Origin: Paludibacterium yongneupense DSM 18731 | Lineage (GTDB): Bacteria > Pseudomonadota > Gammaproteobacteria > Burkholderiales > Chromobacteriaceae | NCBI RefSeq assembly: GCF_000422925.1 | Contig: NZ_AUGZ01000024.1 | Span: forward strand, 26,628 to 90,627 | Reading direction: 5' to 3' | Length of the DNA: 64,000 nucleotides | Shown here: one piece after another, positions 47,919 to 56,104 of the stretch | Numbering within the stretch: position 1 is the stretch's first letter | Layout: each line of letters opens with the position of its first letter | The notes under the pieces: model-generated | Seen by the model: only the letters and a program-made list of their open reading frames with translations | Told to the model about the DNA's origin: nothing | Databases searched by the model: none | Position numbers and translations under genes: made by a program

Positions 47919-48999
47919 GTAACAGCGACTCCAGATCTTTTCGATTAAGTAGCAACCAAACGAAAATTCCAACGACTCCCAGTATTCCTATTAATTGTGT
48001 GTTGATCGATGAAGGCAGCATACGCATGATGACAACGGTTAATCCTGTGCCGAGCCCAACAGAGACCTCCTTGACGAACATTGCGTCCCTGCGAGCAGCG
48101 AAATAATCCAGATAACTCAGCGAGCACTCGGCGATCGACAGGATTGTCAGCCATACTGTCGCTCCGAAAAAGGTGTGAACCTTGAAGGTCGCAGGTACTG
48201 AAAGCACCACAAAGCCGACAATGATCATGGCGATAATGCATTGAAGCTTGAATCGTCCCGTACGCTCGATCAGATGCATCACTGGCATCTGGAGCAAAAC
48301 GACGACTGCACTATTCAGAATAAGCATCAACCCGTACCACTCGGGTAACCTCCCTGTTTTCTGGATAATTGCTTGGGGAAGAATAGAGAATACAGAGAAT
48401 AGCTTGATGCCTATGACTATCCCGGCAATGCTCCAGGTTAGTTTTGTCTTCAAACTGCGATGCCTGCTGGCAACGGGAGTGGATACGACTGGCGACACCT
48501 CGCCCCATGCGATAGGCACACATAGCAGCACGACCAGGGCGGCGCCGACGAAAAACAGACAAGGGCTCAATTCAGGAATAATCAGGATCAAACCGGCGAG
48601 TAAACTACCCAGGTTCAACGCTATTTTGTTGTAAGCAGCGCCCTCTTTCGAGCGCGAAGCCTCACTCTTGATTAGATAGCCTGCAATAGATATACCGTAA
48701 ACGAGTAACAATGCAGCCAACACAGTAAAAATTGGATTACTGCTTGCAGCAAAAATAAGCAAGCCACATCCAGCGATGAGTAGAGTAATGCTCAGTGACT
48801 GCGTACCAAACCAGACGAGCGTCAGCGGAGTCAACAGTAGAAAGGCACGGTAGCCGAGTGCAAGAACACCGTTAGTACTGGCATCAAGCCATACATTGGC
48901 TTTACCCAAGACAGAAAATAATGAAACCGCTGTCACCATGCGAATGACAATAAACCGGTAGTTAATGCTTGAAACAGTGAGTATATTTGATACTTGCAT
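47896..48999 (-). CDS. MFS transporter (putative product exporter)
   Basis: 367 residues with about 10-11 hydrophobic segments, such as AFLLLTPLTLVWFGTQSLSI and LLIFAASSNPIFTVLAALLL, and the MFS-like loop HLIERTGRFKLQ. Starts MQVSNILTVSSINY after AGGTGG; the frame open to 49131 has a Cys/Arg-rich, non-membrane leader and is rejected. First gene of the operon, so it likely exports the product or imports a precursor. Direction is inference. Confidence 0.85.
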   Translation of the reverse strand: MQVSNILTVSSINYRFIVIRMVTAVSLFSVLGKANVWLDASTNGVLALGYRAFLLLTPLTLVWFGTQSLSITLLIAGCGLLIFAASSNPIFTVLAALLLVYGISIAGYLIKSEASRSKEGAAYNKIALNLGSLLAGLILIIPELSPCLFFVGAALVVLLCVPIAWGEVSPVVSTPVASRHRSLKTKLTWSIAGIVIGIKLFSVFSILPQAIIQKTGRLPEWYGLMLILNSAVVVLLQMPVMHLIERTGRFKLQCIIAMIIVGFVVLSVPATFKVHTFFGATVWLTILSIAECSLSYLDYFAARRDAMFVKEVSVGLGTGLTVVIMRMLPSSINTQLIGILGVVGIFVWLLLNRKDLESLLHADIDIR

Positions 49000-49479
49000 C
49001 GTCACCACCTGCCAGTTCCTGCAATATAATCGTGATAGCCAAAAATGATGGCTTTGCCGGCATGAGCATTTGAAACCCGAGCACACACGCTTGCCCGCTC
49101 TTGCTTTTATTCTATGGCAGCTCTGTTGCAATGATCGCTAACCATTCCGCCATGCGATATATCATCATTGCGCTTTTCAATTGAGCCCATGTATTGATTG
49201 CTCGTACTATTCAATTAATCTGGATGAATAATAATGGCAGAGATAAAAAGCAGTAAGGTTAAGTGACTAGAGAATTGACATGACTTTACCGGTAGAATGA
49301 CCTGTAAAGTTTGAATTGCCCGAGTGCAGTGGATACTTTCTTGCCTTACAATGAGGCGCTCATGGGACGTCATGAGCACCCAGCGTTACCCCGAATATTC
49401 AAGATCGCGGCCTATCCGAACGGGCAGCCTGTCCGCCTGGGTGTGCTGCAACACAGGCTGTATCAGTGCTCAAGCGCTA
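49000..49479. other. upstream region of the six-gene operon
   Basis: AT-rich promoter-bearing region for the minus-strand operon (about 49000-49260), an imperfect inverted repeat at 49283-49310, then sequence leading into the IS relic. No intact gene seen. Confidence 0.45.
49283..49310. repeat. 28-bp imperfect inverted repeat, candidate operator
   Basis: ACTTTACCGG / CCTGTAAAGT arms (nine of ten positions pair) around the 8-nt spacer TAGAATGA. Either a regulator site for the operon or a remnant of an IS end. Confidence 0.5.
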
Positions 49480-50054
49480 TACGCAACCGATAGAGAATCA
49501 CGCGGCGGTAGGCAAGCCGTCAGAAGAAATCCGCGTCTGAAGGCTGACGTGAAACGCGTGCCGGAGGGACGACGTTCTCGATCAGCCTGCCTTCGCCGTA
49601 CTGGGCGCTATGCTGCGCGAACGGTTGTGGCACCGAACCGATTGGAACAACAAATCAACGGCTAAGCCCCCTATCAGGTCGGCGTAACGGATATGGCCTC
49701 TATCCGCACGCACGAAGGCTGGCGATCAACGACCTCATGATGGCGGTCTGGCGCCGTAGGCCGTTGCAGTCAGTCATTGTGCATTCCGGTCGGGGCCGCC
49801 CGTTCAGCCGTCATGACGGCAAGCCTTCCTGGCTGCACACCATCTGCAGCCGGGCATGAGCCGCCGCGGCAACGGCTACCGCAGCGGGAACGGATATGGC
49901 GAAACATCTATCGGGATCGCGGACAGACCAGGCGCGATCTGCCCGATTACATCGTGATGTTTACAACCCGAAGCTCCGTCATGCTTATGCTGGCGGCGTT
50001 TCTCCGGTAGAGTTTGAACGGCAATATTTCAACCGGCAGGAAATTGTCTACTGA
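49480..50054 (+). pseudogene. degenerate IS3-family transposase (OrfA tail and OrfB remnants)
   Basis: Fragments in several frames match an IS3-family element. NHAAVGKPSEEI followed in another frame by RLKADVKRV is the OrfA C-terminal coiled coil. Then come OrfB pieces: DMASIRTHEGW, LMMAVWRRRPLQSVIVHS, QPGMSRRGN, RERIWRNIYRDR, DLPDYIVMF, and the end SPVEFERQYFNRQEIVY with stop at 50052-50054. Frameshifts and deletions separate them, and the DDE core is incomplete. It is a marker of past mobility next to the accessory operon. Confidence 0.8.
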
Positions 50055-50086
50055 TGCAGGGGCGATTCGGTCTATAGGTCTAACTT

Positions 50087-51481
50087 GTGAATATCCTAAG
50101 AATAACCTTCCAAGAAGGCATCCCCAAGGTACAACAGATTGTCGAGCACCTCGCCGCTGCCATTGCGGACGGGGCTTTACAGCCTGGAGCAAAGTTGCCC
50201 GCGATACGCGAGATGACACAGGCGCTTGGGGTAAGCAAATTCACCGTGATCGAGGCTCTCGATCGCCTGCGTGGCCGCAGTTTGCTCACTTCGCGCCAAG
50301 GGGCCGGGTATTTTGTCGCTCGTCGCTGCATCGGGCCTAACCTCCCCTCCCCCGGCAATCTACAACCCCATGATGTCATCAGTGTTCTGCGGCGCTCGTT
50401 GATCACCGCCCAGGGAGCCCTTCGTCCAGGCTGTGGTTTTCTTCCCGAATCGTGGCTGGCGTCAGATGCCATGCGCCAGGCCATGCGCAGCACTGTTCGC
50501 TCCAGTCTTCTTCGCGTGGCAGAATACGGCGTTCCTGGCGGCTATCTGCCACTGAAACAGGCGCTCCGGGAAAAACTCGCATCCATGGGCCTCTCGATAC
50601 CTGCCGAACAGATCGTCACTACGTCAAATACGATGCAGGCTATCGATATGTTGATGCGTCTGCTGATTCGACCTGGCGATGTCGTGTTGTTGGACGATCC
50701 CTGCTACTTCAACTTCCATGCCAATCTGGCTCTGCACGGGGCGCGGGTTGTTACCATTCCGCGTGGCCCTGAAGGACTTGATTTCAATCTGCTTGAAAAG
50801 GTATTGACGGACCATAAGCCACGTATTTACCTCACCGCCAGCGTCCTGCAAAACCCTACTGGCCTGTCTTTCACGCCAAGTCAATCGTTTCGCCTGTTAC
50901 AATTGGCACAGCAACATCAGCTCCACATCATTGAGGATGACCTCTACAGCGACATCCATAGCACCCCTCCTCCTCGGCTAGCGGCCCTGGCCGGACTCGA
51001 AGCCATCACCTATGTTTCCGGTTTTTCCAAAATGCTTTCCGCAAATGCCCGGGTCAGCTTCATCGCAGCGTCCCCGCAGCTCGCCGCTGATCTCACCAAC
51101 CTTAAACTCATGAGTGGGGGGTTAACTTCGGAGCTTCTGGAGCAGATCGTTTATCGCATGCTCAGCGAAGGTCACTATGGGAAGCACCTGCAGCGCGTCA
51201 ATTTACGCTTGATGGAATCGGGGTTGCGTGTTGCCGATTGGTTGAAGGAGGCTGGCTGTACTTTGCCCTATGCCTGCGAAGGTGGAATGTTTTACTGGGC
51301 GCAATTGCCCGATGGTCTCGACAGCGAAGCGTTGTCTGTGGCGGCACTTCAACTGGATCTCGTACTGGCTCCCGGTACGCTGTTCAGTCAGCGGCCAGAG
51401 GCTAGCCGCTTTGTGCGCTTCAATATTGCGCACAGCGATGACAGGCGGGTTCGGGAAAAATTCATGTCATTGCTGGCATGA
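50087..51481 (+). CDS. MocR-type regulator (GntR HTH fused to PLP aminotransferase domain)
   Basis: 464 residues, GTG start after AGGTC. N-terminal GntR wHTH: VQQIVEHLAAAIADGALQPG, LPAIREMTQALGVSKFTVIE. Then a type I aminotransferase-like domain with LLDDPCYFNFH, QNPTGLSFTP, IIEDDLYSD, and the PLP lysine in VSGFSKML. Such proteins sense amino-acid-derived ligands through PLP and control neighbouring transport or metabolism genes. Here candidates are the B3/B4-lysE pair downstream and the ATP-grasp operon upstream. Confidence 0.92.
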   Translation: MNILRITFQEGIPKVQQIVEHLAAAIADGALQPGAKLPAIREMTQALGVSKFTVIEALDRLRGRSLLTSRQGAGYFVARRCIGPNLPSPGNLQPHDVISVLRRSLITAQGALRPGCGFLPESWLASDAMRQAMRSTVRSSLLRVAEYGVPGGYLPLKQALREKLASMGLSIPAEQIVTTSNTMQAIDMLMRLLIRPGDVVLLDDPCYFNFHANLALHGARVVTIPRGPEGLDFNLLEKVLTDHKPRIYLTASVLQNPTGLSFTPSQSFRLLQLAQQHQLHIIEDDLYSDIHSTPPPRLAALAGLEAITYVSGFSKMLSANARVSFIAASPQLAADLTNLKLMSGGLTSELLEQIVYRMLSEGHYGKHLQRVNLRLMESGLRVADWLKEAGCTLPYACEGGMFYWAQLPDGLDSEALSVAALQLDLVLAPGTLFSQRPEASRFVRFNIAHSDDRRVREKFMSLLA

Positions 51482-52104
51482 GATGAATCGATTGATGGCA
51501 TGCTCTCTCACCGCTGATCTTGTATCAGCCGACCCGGGTGATGGGCATGACGGCATGCCCATCGGGAACGGAACACGCCATCGGTAAATGGCTGCACTTT
51601 GCCTCCCAGGTCATTGCGAGAGCTGATGAGGCGCTGCCTCTATTGCTTGAACAGCTTCTGGATAAGCCACGGCCTGTATCACTCATGCCGAGTACGGCGG
51701 AAGTCCGGGCAAAGACCGTGATTGACGATGAGCCGTTAAAACCCATGTCTCTTGAACGGCTTGACCAAGAGGCGGAGGCGAGCCGCTTTCAACGTCTTCG
51801 CGTCGCGCCTTCACACGTCTGACTGCTTCAACACCTCATGCCTATATTCCTTAGCCGCGCATCGAATATGCCAGGCATCTGACTGCTGCAGCCATGCCGC
51901 TGGCGCAGGCATCTCATGTCAGTGGATTCGCAGATCACAGCGAAATGACAAATAATTTCAAATACATTTTTTATTAAACATTTGACATGTCGGCAAGGTA
52001 AACCTTTCAAGGCATTTCAACTCTCGCGTTTGCAATTTCATTCAAGACCACCTTTTTCACGAGGGGGCAGACTGGGCTTTTATGGTTCCAACAGGAGAGC
52101 GGCC
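51482..52104. other. region between MocR gene and B3/B4 gene with an orphan frame
   Basis: 620 nt. A frame at 51520-51822 (TEHAIGKWLHFASQVIARAD ... ASRFQRLRVAPSHV) looks protein-like but lacks a clear ribosome-binding site or known family and may be a gene fragment. The rest (51830-52080) is AT-richer and probably holds the promoter of the next operon. Confidence 0.35.
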
Positions 52105-52779
52105 TTGAATTTCAGCTATGCGAGCACTATCCGCCAGCGTTTTCCATCCTTGACCACGCAGTCCATCCTTGTGCATGGAATCGATGCCAAGACTTCGACT
52201 GTCGAGCACTCTGCAGCCCTATGGCGACTGGCAGCCAAACGCTTGGAGTCGGGCGATGAAAGAGGTTTCGCAGAGATAGCGGCATGGCGACAAGCATTCG
52301 CACAGATGGGCTTGAAGCCTACTCAATACCGTTGCGCGGCAGAAGCCTTGCTACGGCGGTTTCGCAAAGAGGGGCTGTTGCCGCAGATCCATCCTCTCAT
52401 CGATCTATGCAACGCGGTTTCAATTGCCCATGCCATTCCCATTGCAGTTTTCGACATCGATCGCATCGAAGGGAGACAGCTCTGCGTACGTCCTGCAAAT
52501 GGAAGCGAAATCTACCACGCATTTGATGGCTCGATAGAGCAACCGCATGTTGGTGAAATAATTTACGTGGACGAGGCAGGACAAGCTCATTCGAGAAGGT
52601 GGTGTAACCGGCAAAGCGCCGTATCCGCGGTACGGAATTCGACCTCGACAGCCTTGATCGTTGCAGAGGCGCTGCACCCACAAGCGCCTCAAGACTTGCT
52701 CCGCCTGCTAGCCGTATTGAAAACATCGCTTACCGATGTCTGGCCACAGACCGATATCGCGGAGGTAAAAGTGGCATGA
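52105..52779 (+). CDS. free-standing B3/B4 (phenylalanyl-tRNA synthetase beta editing-like) domain protein
   Basis: 224 residues. It contains a B3/B4 tRNA-editing-type domain, the module that in PheT hydrolyses mischarged tRNA: IAAWRQAFAQMGLKPTQYRC, AAEALLRRF, HPLIDLCNAVSIAHAIPIAV, FDIDRIEG, and NSTSTALIVAEALH. A TTG start at 52105 is chosen because AGGAG lies 7 nt upstream and the family begins right there; the open frame from 51982 adds unrelated residues. Its stop overlaps the lysE-like start by 4 bp (ATGA). Stand-alone versions are thought to act as trans-editing or aminoacyl-hydrolysing proteins (inference). Confidence 0.82.
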   Translation: MNFSYASTIRQRFPSLTTQSILVHGIDAKTSTVEHSAALWRLAAKRLESGDERGFAEIAAWRQAFAQMGLKPTQYRCAAEALLRRFRKEGLLPQIHPLIDLCNAVSIAHAIPIAVFDIDRIEGRQLCVRPANGSEIYHAFDGSIEQPHVGEIIYVDEAGQAHSRRWCNRQSAVSAVRNSTSTALIVAEALHPQAPQDLLRLLAVLKTSLTDVWPQTDIAEVKVA

Positions 52780-53384
52780 CTGCGGAATTCCTTATCACCT
52801 CCCTGATCATAGTGGCTTCGCCAGGTACCGGGGTGGTCTACACCGTGGCGGCTGGCCTGGCTCATGGCTGGCGTGCAAGCATAGTCGCCGCGTTCGGCTG
52901 CACCCTGGGTATCGTCCCGCATATGCTGGCAGCCGTTACAGGCCTTGCGGCGTTATTGCACGAAAGCATATTAGCCTTCGAAATTGTCAAATACTGCGGC
53001 GTAGCCTACTTGCTGTGGATGGCGTGGAGCTCACTCCAGAGTAGCGGGGTATTATGTATTGAGCTGAACAAGGCACCTCGCTCGCCAGGCTCGGTCATTC
53101 TTTCCGGTATTTTGCTTAATTTTCTGAATCCCAAGCTGTCTATTTTTTTTCTCGCCTTTCTACCGCAGTTCCTCGCGCCAAGGGAGCCGAATCCCATGCC
53201 ACGCATGCTGCAGCTCAGCTTGATTTTCATGGCAGTCACATTTGCCGTTTTTATCATATATGGCGTTTTCTCGGCATCAGTGCGCAATCACGTTCTGGAA
53301 CGGCCCGCGGTGCTGAGAAGGATGCGCTACGTATTCTCGACCGCCTTTGTATTGCTGGCCGCACGATTGGTGTGGCTTCATTGA
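52776..53384 (+). CDS. LysE/RhtB-family amino-acid exporter
   Basis: 202 residues, about five to six membrane segments. TSLIIVASPGTGVVYTVAAGL is the N-terminal LysE/RhtB signature (PGP-like turn as SPGTG), and GILLNFLNPKLSIFFLAFLP is the conserved NPK motif. Translationally coupled to the B3/B4 gene and probably controlled by the MocR regulator. Likely exports an amino acid or analogue. Confidence 0.93.
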   Translation: MTAEFLITSLIIVASPGTGVVYTVAAGLAHGWRASIVAAFGCTLGIVPHMLAAVTGLAALLHESILAFEIVKYCGVAYLLWMAWSSLQSSGVLCIELNKAPRSPGSVILSGILLNFLNPKLSIFFLAFLPQFLAPREPNPMPRMLQLSLIFMAVTFAVFIIYGVFSASVRNHVLERPAVLRRMRYVFSTAFVLLAARLVWLH

Positions 53385-53575
53385 TTAACGCCAGGGCAGG
53401 AAGTGACGCCAAAAGAGTCTGAACCGCCATGTAAATAGGTCGATGCCAGGCTCTCGTCTCCCCTGCGGTATCGGGTCGATATCAGCCGCTTGAAACAGAT
53501 AGTTTTCAAGCAGAAGCGGATGGTTATTTCATGGCTGAAAGCGGGGATGAAAGGATAGCGCCTTGAGTTTGCACT

Positions 53576-54304
53576 ATGACCCTGATTCCAGCGGCAGTGG
53601 GACTGCTCCTGACGGTGGTCGGTTGGCGAGCCAGCGTCAGCATGATGGGCCTGTTCGCCCTGGCGGCAGCCGGCATGCTGTGGTGGATCATGCCCAAGCG
53701 GCTAGATGTCGCGCGAGGGGCAGTCAAGGCGGGCCGTGCAGCAGCGAGCCAGGGCTCGCGCTGCGGGATGCGCGCGCTACTGCTGACCGGAATGCTGGAT
53801 AGCGCGGTGCGAATGGGGTTTCTGACCTTCCTGCCTTTCTTGTTGAAAAGCAAGGGCGCCGGTACCGCCGGCATCGGCCTGTCGCTGTCGCTGCTATTTG
53901 CCGGCGCGCTTTCGGCAAGCTGCTGTGCGGCTATCTGGGTGCGCGCATCGGAATGATGAAAACGGTCTGGTTAACGGAATCCGCCACTTCGCTGATGATC
54001 TTGATAGCGATATGGCTGCCCTTGTCCAGCTCGATGGCGATGCTGCCGCTGCTTGGATTGGCGCTGAATGGGACCTCTTCGGTGCGGTATGGTGCCGTGC
54101 CGGAGTTGGCAGGTGCTGGCAGCAAACGCGATCATGCTTTCGCCCTGTTCTATACCGGAACCATAGGCGGCGGGGCATTGCCGCCTATGTGGTCGCCTCG
54201 GCGACGTCGCCGGAGTGCCCACCACAGCGATGGCGCTAGCCGCCCTTCTGCTGCTGGCTCTGCCATTGTCATGGCAGGTGCAGAAAGGCTTGAAAGACGA
54301 GTGA
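53576..54304 (+). pseudogene. MFS transporter pseudogene (C-terminal half, two frameshifts)
   Basis: Read-through of three frames gives a continuous MFS C-terminal half. First PAAVGLLLTVVGWRASVSMM to LLFAGAL, then after a shift near 53910 FGKLLCGYLGARIGMMKTVW and AGSKRDHAFALFYTGTIGGG. After a second shift near 54190 comes GRLGDVAGVPTTAMALAALL ending KGLKDE and stop at 54302. The N-terminal half is missing, so it cannot be functional. Confidence 0.78.
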
Positions 54305-54781
54305 CAGCTTCTGGCAGCCGCTAGCCGCCAGTCCAGCATAAAGGCGTGGGCATCCATTCTGCTCGGGGCGCGTCCACTTGCTGCGATTTGGCTGCATGGT
54401 CCTATCGCATTTACAGGCGACCTCGATGCTAAGGCACGACATAGTCGACAGCATTGGACAAGATGGCGGCGATCAGACATAACGCCCATTCACTTGCACC
54501 AACTTGGCGCACAGCAGAGTTCTGCCCCCGTTTCGGCACGGATGAACGTAACACATCGTTATACAAAGATACGAATACTGCAGCCAGAGCGACGGACCTC
54601 GGCTCGCCGCCCGCCAACGCCCCACCAACACCGGGGGCAGCTCAGCATGAGCGCGGGACGGAGCGGGATTCGTCGTCCAGGCGCCGGCTTCTGCCTGCGT
54701 GGGTGAGGACATGGACCGACGCCTGCCCCACAGGCCAAAGGCGGTGCCGTAGCGGGTTTTCATGTACTGCACGCGAAACGG
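54305..54781. other. right edge of the accessory block, no gene recognised
   Basis: 477 nt downstream of both the pseudogene and the convergent thioesterase gene. Several short frames exist, but none looks like a protein with a start site. Probably decayed sequence. Confidence 0.4.
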
Positions 54782-55204
54782 TCAGCAGTGCCCTTCCGGG
54801 TCCGGCGCCAGAAACCGCGAAATGATGTCGCGGGCGATTCTGACCGGCTTGCGGCTGCTCGCATCCAGGCAGCACCAGCAGCTTCTGACCTCGGCCAGCA
54901 CCTCGTCGCCATGATTGATCAGCGTCTTGTAGAACGCGCGCGCGCCCTGCAATTTTTCCAGCACCACCTGGACCACCACGTGGTCGTCGAGAAAGGCCGG
55001 GTGCAAGTAGCTGATCTCGTGTTTCAGCGCCACCCACAGATGGGCGCTTGCCACGTCCTTCGGAGCCAGCCGGTACCACTGGTGCTGCACGGCCGCCTGC
55101 ACCCATTTCAGGTAGACGGCATTATTGACATGGCCCATCTCGTCGATGTCGTCGGCGACGACATTGAGCTCGTATTCATAATCGTGTTCGCTTGGCAGCA
55201 ACAT
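54782..55204 (-). CDS. acyl-CoA thioesterase, hotdog fold (4HBT/YbgC-like)
   Basis: 140 residues. VVADDIDEMGHVNNAVYLKWVQ has the catalytic Asp/Asn pattern of 4-hydroxybenzoyl-CoA-type thioesterases. HEISYLHPAFLDDHVVVQV and KLQGARAFYKTLIN strands follow. GAGGGG precedes the ATG at 55204; the frame open to 55969 reads antisense through the DUF4124 gene. Divergent from that gene. Substrate not determinable. Confidence 0.9.
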   Translation of the reverse strand: MLLPSEHDYEYELNVVADDIDEMGHVNNAVYLKWVQAAVQHQWYRLAPKDVASAHLWVALKHEISYLHPAFLDDHVVVQVVLEKLQGARAFYKTLINHGDEVLAEVRSCWCCLDASSRKPVRIARDIISRFLAPDPEGHC

Positions 55205-55372
55205 GGCGTACCCCTCGGTCGGATGTCGTGGTAGACAAGGTTGGCACAGACTCACGGCATCATTGAAGTGTACGCCTTTCATATGGCCATCCTGTTGCAG
55301 CATCGCTGCCGCCCGCCGATGCGGGCGACGCGGCCACTGTGCCGCGCCCGCGTTTTTGCCTAAGATAGCGCT

Positions 55373-55774
55373 ATGTCGATACGCCCCACCCTGATTCTGA
55401 GCCTGGGTCTGTTGTGCAGCGGACCGCTGCTCGCGGACAGCACGGTCTACCGCTACGTCGACCGTGATGGCACCGTCACGTTCACCAATCTGCCGCTGCC
55501 CGGCGCGCGGCCGTTTCCGCTCGCCCCGGTCAAGTCGCCGCGCCGCAACGGTGCAAACGCGGGCCCGCAAGTCGACGCCGGCACGCAGCAGCGGCGCGAC
55601 CAGACGCGGCGGCAGATACTGCAACAGGAGCTGGACAACGAGCGCAAGGCGCTGGCGGCAGCCCGCAATGCCTTGCAGCGCGCGGGCGATCGCGGAACGG
55701 TGGCCTCCTTGCAAGCCGCGGTGACCGAACATGAAAAGAACATCGCCGCCATAAGCACCGAAATGGTGCACTGA
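55373..55774 (+). CDS. DUF4124 domain-containing periplasmic protein
   Basis: 133 residues. Signal peptide MSIRPTLILSLGLLCSGPLLA, then the DUF4124 core STVYRYVDRDGTVTFTNLPL, a basic linker, and a C-terminal coiled coil (RQILQQELDNERKALAAARN). In many betaproteobacteria a DUF4124 protein lies between glnA and ntrB, which supports the view that this is the right half of a split locus. Function unknown. Confidence 0.88.
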   Translation: MSIRPTLILSLGLLCSGPLLADSTVYRYVDRDGTVTFTNLPLPGARPFPLAPVKSPRRNGANAGPQVDAGTQQRRDQTRRQILQQELDNERKALAAARNALQRAGDRGTVASLQAAVTEHEKNIAAISTEMVH

Positions 55775-55908
55775 GATCGTCCCGCGCACCGGCCATGCTC
55801 CAATTGCTTTTGGATATCGGCCCATTGCATAGATCAATTGGCAATGGCAATCATTTGCGTTTATCTTCAGTTCCAACCGTTTGGCCAGCAATGATGACTT
55901 TATGATCC

Positions 55909-55958
55909 CGCCAGCGTCGGTCGCGTCTAACGATGCGCTGGCGCGGCGGTTTTTTTTT
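55909..55958 (+). terminator. probable terminator after the DUF4124 gene
   Basis: CGCCAGCG (55909-55916) pairs with CGCTGGCG (55936-55943); a nine-T run follows six bases later. Loop is long (19 nt), so efficiency is uncertain. Confidence 0.55.
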
Positions 55959-56104
55959 CGCTCGCGCACCGGCTCCGGGCGACGCGCTTACCTCCCCCTC
56001 CGATTTGCACCATAATAAGTCATGCATCCCTACTATCGTGCCGCTTACTGGTTCGCTTATTGCTTAGGGGAGTCTTGACGCTTTGTCATTCGGAACCGCC
56101 ATCC

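Noticed and set aside
54473..54772. 99-codon minus-strand frame downstream of the thioesterase
   Set aside because: No start signal or family resemblance; it lies in decayed sequence.
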